Positions 59,560 to 64,000 of a stretch of 64,000 nucleotides of DNA are shown piece after piece (the stretch's first letter is position 1; every line of letters starts with the position of its first letter). Source of the stretch: Charina bottae (lineage: Eukaryota > Chordata > Lepidosauria > Squamata > Charinaidae); contig JALMGJ010000026.1 of the NCBI GenBank assembly GCA_023362775.1, positions 2,211,501-2,275,500 of the forward strand. Direction: 5' to 3'. The translations under genes and the position numbers were made by a program. The notes below the pieces were generated by a model, which made no database searches, had not been told where the DNA came from, and saw only the letters and a program-made list of their open reading frames with translations.

Positions 59560-61330
59560 GAACATGCACCTCCCCGCACTCTGGCTCCCTCGCCTTCCTT
59601 GGGGATTCCCTCGACTCCAGCTCCCCCCCTTTCCTAGATCCCGAGTCCCCCCCCCCCCCCGCTTTTCGGGAGCTGGGCTCAGCCCTTCCCTCGGACGCTG
59701 CTGTTCGGCCTTCGTCAATCTTTCCAACCAGCGCATTCCAGAGGGCTGGCCGGGGCCCAAGGGCGGGGAGGGGGCGAGGTGGGGAGGGGGAGCGCTTCCC
59801 CGCCCAGCGGGGCCAGCCCGAGCGAGGGAGGACCGAGCGCCTTCCCAGCCAGCCGCCCCTCCGCCCGCGATCCAAATTAACGCCAACCGCCAAAGGAAAG
59901 GCGGGGAAACTTGGAGCAAAGTGAAGCGGAGTGGCTCCCTCCGGGCGCTGGCTGAATCCGAATGAGAGGGAGGGGAGGGGAGGGGAGGGGGCGGGGTGGG
60001 GCCGCTTCGCCTTCCCACGAGACCGACCGAAACATCCCTCTCTCGACACGGCTCTTCCAAAGCAGAGTCACTCCGGCATAAACAGGGGAAGGGGGGCTGC
60101 AAACCAACCGGGGGTCCGAGCCCACTCAAGCCCCCCCCCCCGCACACAACTGGCCTCCTTCGCCGTTGGCTCTTCCGCACAGCTGCCAACCTGCTGCCGC
60201 CCCCACCCCCAGTTCCGCACCGCTCGGGCGAGTCTAAACCGGAGCCACACCCTACCCTGAAATGTACACGCGGAAAAGCCAATCCCAAGGGATCAGAGGG
60301 GTCCCCGCTAGGAGCGAGCTTCGGGGCACCCCACCGGGTTCCCCCGTTTCCTCGGGAGTTCCAAAGTGCGCGCGAGAAACGCCCCTCCCTAACCGGAGTC
60401 ACTCCGGATTAAGCCAACGCCTTGCTTTCGCAGCCAGCCACATCAGCTCCGGGCCTACGCGCGCCTGCAACCCCCGTCCCTTGCAGCCCCGAGTCCCTCG
60501 GGCAGCCAAACCTTCCGCGGACAGGCGCCCCCTCCCCCGAAGCTCCCAGAAAAGGAATTCCCACCTGTGCGCTCGCCCTGCGGGGGGGGGCTTGGCGTGC
60601 CACCCCACCTGCTTTCTAAACCAAGATCGGGCGCGGGGGTCCCTTTCCCGCTCCGGACTCACCCGCCAGGGCAGCACGTCCAACAACTATGGGAAAGGAG
60701 GGGCGCAATAGCCCCCCCCCCCCATCAGTCCGAAGTCTGTGGGGAGACCCGGACGCCCAGCGGGGACAAAGTCTCGCCCGGAGCCGCCTCCCCACCGGCG
60801 CCGCGCAGGGAGCGCGGGGGCGGCTGGCTGAACCGTCCGGGCTCGCCAGGGCGGTGCCCGGAGGTGGCGAGGCGGGGAGGCGCCCCCTTTTCTGCAGGGC
60901 GCGCCTTGTTTTAGGGACCCACTCGCCCGGGGTGCCAAGGCGGGCGCCCGGCTGCCCCTGGCAGGCAGACCCGCGCGCGCCTCGGGGGAGCCCGGGCCAG
61001 GCCCCGCAGCGCTGCTGAACCGGGGGAGCCTGGCCCGGAGACGCGCCCGCCAGCCTCACCTGCGGGTCCGCGGCTTTCAGCTGCCCGGCACGGCCATGCC
61101 AAGCGACGTCCCGGTGTAGCGTCCAGACCCCGACCGGTCCCTGGATTCCTGGAGGCGGCGACCGAGCCCTGGAGAGCGGGCTCCCGTCTAAGTCCTGCCG
61201 CGGGAGCGAAGCGAATGGGGCGCTCCCCGCCCAGCCGGAGCTCTTGTAACTCAGCCCGGGATGGGTGTGACTCCTCTGCTCGGCCCTCGCCAGGGAAGGG
61301 AGGGGAGGGGAGGGGAGGGGAGGGGAGGGA
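59560..61330. promoter_or_regulatory. AHNAK: CpG island at the AHNAK 5' end
   Basis: A very GC-rich, CpG-dense block, in strong contrast to the AT-rich introns. It contains several C/G homopolymer runs and GGGGAGGGG arrays (59,962-59,992). Position upstream of the AHNAK coding exons on the minus strand and the donor at 61,060 make it the gene's CpG-island promoter and start of intron 1. Confidence 0.8.
61060..61210 (-). other. AHNAK: Candidate AHNAK non-coding exon 1
   Basis: On the minus strand the sequence reads ...GGACCCGCAG|GTGAGGCTGG, an excellent splice donor at 61,060/61,059 inside the CpG island. The left end is therefore fairly firm, while the right end (transcription start) is a guess. 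No ATG-initiated frame joining AHNAK is needed, since mammalian AHNAK also starts translation in a downstream exon. Confidence 0.5.
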
Positions 61331-61340
61331 CGCGGCGAAG
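61211..61340 (-). promoter_or_regulatory. AHNAK: Candidate AHNAK core promoter
   Basis: On the minus strand there is a GC box (CTGGGCGGGGAGC, about 61,222-61,236) and, further upstream, a CCCCTCCCCT array (61,297-61,328) that can bind SP/KLF factors or form a G-quadruplex on the opposite strand. No convincing TATA box. Assignment rests on position. Confidence 0.45.
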
Positions 61341-61351
61341 CGGAGAGAAGG

Positions 61352-61402
61352 GGAAGGAAGGAAGGAAGGAAGGAAGGAAGGAAGGAAGGAAGGAAGGAAG
61401 GA
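61352..61402. repeat. (GGAA)n microsatellite
   Basis: About 12 GGAA units just upstream of the promoter region. Confidence 0.95.
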
Positions 61403-61656
61403 GAGGAGAGATAGTGAGAAGGGAGAAGGTAAATGACAGAGAAAGGAGAAAGAGGGCAGAAATAAGCAAGGAAAAATTAATGGTAGAGGAAGGAAAGGGA
61501 AAGGAAAGGAAAGGCAGAATGAAAAACTGGCAAAGGAAAGAAAACGCCGCTTAAGTTCTTGTTTTCTCTAGGCAACTTCAAGAACTTCCATCTTTAACTG
61601 GCAACCCGAGAAAAGAGGGGGGGGGGGCTTAAAAGCAAAACAAAACATGGAACTAA
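61403..61656. other. Purine-rich sequence upstream of AHNAK
   Basis: A/G-rich low-complexity sequence continuing from the GGAA array; nothing else seen. Confidence 0.5.
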
Positions 61657-61669
61657 ACAGCCTTTCTCT

Positions 61670-62034
61670 ATGTCGATGAAGACTCTCAGTCATCCAGGTG
61701 GAATTGTCTGTAGGTTGCGTCATGGCAACTGGATTTCTTTCTTTTGGTTGAAACGTTTCGCTGCTTGTCCAAGTCGCTTCTTCAGTCTGGGCAAAAGTTC
61801 TGGACCCCATATATGTCACCATGCAGGTTTTAGGAGTAAGACATCCCAAAGACTATCTACACCCCAATTGCCCAATTAACAAGCCAATCGGGTGTAAGGT
61901 CAATACAGCCACCCTGGAAGACACATATGGGGTCCCCTCACCAACTTTTGCCCGGACTGAAGAAGCGACTTGGACAAGCAGCGAAACGTTTCAACCAAAA
62001 GAAAGAAATCCAGTTGCCAGGACTCAACCTACAG
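61670..62034. mobile_element. Foldback retroelement (probably Penelope-like) with two hammerhead-like cores
   Basis: Inverted arms with a 13 bp duplication ACAGCCTTTCTCT (61,657-61,669; 62,035-62,047). Cores: minus strand CTGAAGA 61,785-61,779 with GAAAC 61,759-61,755; plus strand CTGAAGA 61,957-61,963 with GAAAC 61,983-61,987. The outer pairing CTTTTG/CAAAAG differs from the 44 kb copy. Confidence 0.78.
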
Positions 62035-62047
62035 ACAGCCTTTCTCT

Positions 62048-62680
62048 GCGATTTCCCTGCCAGGTTTCCCTGGTTTTCAAAGGTAGGCTGCTTCTGATGC
62101 TGGGGGTTCCACTCAGCCATCATCCTCAATCGCTGCTGGTGCCTCCTCTTCCTCAGGCCTCATCGGCAACTTTACCTTTCTATCCTGGAGTTGCTTCCCC
62201 CCTCCCCCCACAAAATTGCAAAATCTAAAATGACCCCAGCCCACACCGTAAGTTTTGGATACCTGCGGGGGCCACGGCCAGAAAGAGCGAAGGAGGTCCA
62301 CTGAGAGCCCTCTGGCAGGATGGGCGCAATGCCTTGGATGGGGGGCTCCCTTGTGGAGAATTGTAGCCACGATTGCTAAACCGGGGTGGGGCAGTTCAGT
62401 CCCATCTGTCTGCAGCAGCTCCAGTCCCAACTCCAACTCCGTGGGAATGTTCCCTGAAGAAGTACCAGTTCTCCAGGAGCTGGGGATGATCGAGGTGGCC
62501 CCCACCGTTTCGGCTTCAATGAAAGTGGCACCCCCGCCCCGTCCACACACCCCCAAGATCAACACTTCGAAAGCTCGAGCGTGAAGCGCCACTGAAGTGA
62601 AACCAGGACAGGCAGGCAGGATTCCCTGGTGCTGTTTGCACAGCACACTTAGACGGGTCCCTCAGAGACAAAGCAGCGCA
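62048..62680. other. Upstream intergenic stretch without recognised feature
   Basis: No gene or repeat recognised. Confidence 0.5.
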
Positions 62681-63060
62681 TTTCCGCCTGAGGCACGAAA
62701 GCCGGCTGGGTGACCTTGGGCCAGTCCCCCTCTCTCAGCCCTAGGAAGGAGCCAATGGCAAACCGGGAGACTGAGAGTTCTAGTCCCGCCTGAGGCACGA
62801 AAGCCGGCTGGGTGACCTTGGGCCAGTCCCCCTCTCTCAGCCCTAGGAAGGAGCCAATGGCAAACCAGGAGACTGAGAGTTCTAGTCCTGCCTCAGGCAA
62901 GAAAGCCGGCTGGGTGACCTTGGGCCAGTCCCTCTCTCTCTGCCCAACTCACCTCACAGGGTTGTTGTGGGGAAAAAGGAGGAGGAAGGAGTATTGGGTA
63001 TGTTCGCCGCCTTGATAATAAAGGTGGGATTAAAATTAAATAAATAAATTAAAAATAAAT
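62681..63060 (+). mobile_element. SINE with triplicated 102 bp head unit
   Basis: GAAAGCCGGCTGGGTGACCT occurs at 62,697, 62,799 and 62,901, a 102 bp period. Each unit has a B-box-like GAGTTCTAGTCC upstream or downstream. The last copy continues into AACTCACCTCACAGGGTTGT and a LINE-type tail with AAATAAATAAAT. Confidence 0.78.
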
Positions 63061-63179
63061 AAAGAGATCTCATTATTTCCAACAGCAAACTGAGGTCCTC
63101 AGTGCCAAAGATTTGATCGAAGTGAGAAGCTCTGAGGTTCGCAAGAACCTTAAAAAAAAAGAAGAAGCCCCAGCCAGAG

Positions 63180-63300
63180 AGTTCCCTGGGGTCAGTCCCT
63201 CTCCCTCAGTCCAACCTACCTCACAGGGTTGTTGTCGTGGGGAAAAATGGACCGGTGGAACACCATATACACTGCCTTAACCTCTGAGTGGACTTTGATC
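63180..63300 (+). mobile_element. SINE fragment of the same family
   Basis: GGTCAGTCCCTCTCCCTCAG then CAACCTACCTCACAGGGTTG and a GTGGGGAAAAATGG segment; no head. Confidence 0.65.
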
Positions 63301-64000
63301 TTTGGTGAGTTCATGGAAGCAACCTGATAATTTTCTTGATAGGATACCAAAGGAATCTGCCCCTATCTTCTTTAGAAATAGCCTAGGCAGCAGTCCTGAG
63401 ATTTCCTTGTGGTCTTCCATCCAAGACCTAAACGGGTCCAAACCTGCTTTCCTTTCTGAGCTCAGCCAAGATCAGCTCAGCCGCCACAATGCTGCAGGAG
63501 ACACTACTTATGCAACGCCAGACGGCGGCACTTGCTATCACTCAAGTTCTACCCTGGGGAACTCATTGCCACTAGATGCAAGCCGCACGGCGTCTCAAGT
63601 TGAAAAAGAAAATGGAGCCAGTAAAAAACAACAACAGTGAGTCTGCAAAAAAGGAAAGGTATTGCAGAACTCGGAGGGTTGTGTGGCCTGGAAGTTTGTG
63701 AGGTGAGCTTTCGATAAGAGGTTTCCCTTATCGAAAGGGCCAAAGAGAAAGTTTAACTGTAGGAAATGTCGCTGTGAGGAGATTTCTGGACCACAAGCTT
63801 CCTGTTGGTTGCTCAAGGATGGAGCTTCACACCTCCCTGTAGACCACAACAACAGGCCTCTTTCTCCATCCCAAAGACGTCAATACGCATCGTGTGCAAC
63901 TTGCTTTTAGCTTTTAAATATCCCCACGACGCGGCAGTCCCTGGCTTTCAATTGCCCCCCCCTCCCCACAAGAGAAAAGAGGTTTCCAACACACACTTTG
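63301..64000. other. Right-edge stretch without recognised feature
   Basis: No gene or repeat identified. Confidence 0.5.

Noticed and set aside
59099..60402. Long minus-strand open frames (316 and 393 codons) in the CpG island
   Set aside because: Composition is that of random GC-rich sequence, no domain is recognisable, the two frames overlap each other, and part runs into an (AAAT)n tract.
61340..64000. A divergent gene upstream of AHNAK
   Set aside because: Only repeats and unrecognised sequence are present; no exon could be supported.

Overview
The window is a piece of a squamate reptile genome (lizard or snake; I cannot say which). The evidence is tRNA-derived Sauria-type SINEs, BovB/RTE LINE 3' ends, CR1 and other LINE tails, and many short palindromic DNA transposons, all surrounding one spliced vertebrate gene. 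No bacterial gene organisation is present.

The only gene I can support is AHNAK (neuroblast differentiation-associated protein, desmoyokin), on the minus strand. Its promoter and CpG island lie at about 59.6-61.3 kb. A candidate non-coding first exon ends at a good splice donor at 61,060/61,059. A first intron of about 41 kb follows. Three coding exons then run leftwards: 19,991-19,835 (start codon and first half of the PDZ domain), 18,635-18,448 (second half of the PDZ domain) and the giant exon starting at 15,632, which is still open at base 1. Together they give 5,325 residues. Compared with mammalian AHNAK, roughly the last 400 residues and the stop codon should lie beyond the left edge.

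The giant exon is one long array of beta-strand-like repeats (GPKFKMPE / KISMPDVDLNLKGPK / GPEVDIKGP motifs) with a 128-residue (384 bp) period. Near its 5' end (12.07-14.35 kb) is a recent tandem expansion: almost four nearly identical 579 bp (193-residue) units. Other blocks in the array are near-identical over hundreds of bases, which suggests gene conversion or unequal exchange.

The introns are mostly transposable elements: about 14 hAT-like palindromes (several with perfect 8 bp target duplications), six Tigger/pogo-like elements flanked by TA, two larger hAT elements (one carrying a 56 bp minisatellite), three BovB/RTE 3' ends plus a small fragment, Sauria SINEs, other SINEs, LINE tails, an LTR-like segment, and several foldback retroelements with 12-18 bp target duplications.

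The most interesting non-genic signal is in those foldback retroelements. At least six places share CTGAAGA - one base - hairpin - GAAAC - GT(T/C), the order of a hammerhead ribozyme core, with different hairpin sequences that still pair. Penelope-like retroelements are known to carry hammerhead motifs, so this is a plausible family of self-cleaving RNA modules, with a one-base insertion and a very short palindromic stem III as caveats. A second point of interest is a palindromic transposon only 36 bp upstream of the second PDZ exon, at a position where it may supply part of the splice branch site.
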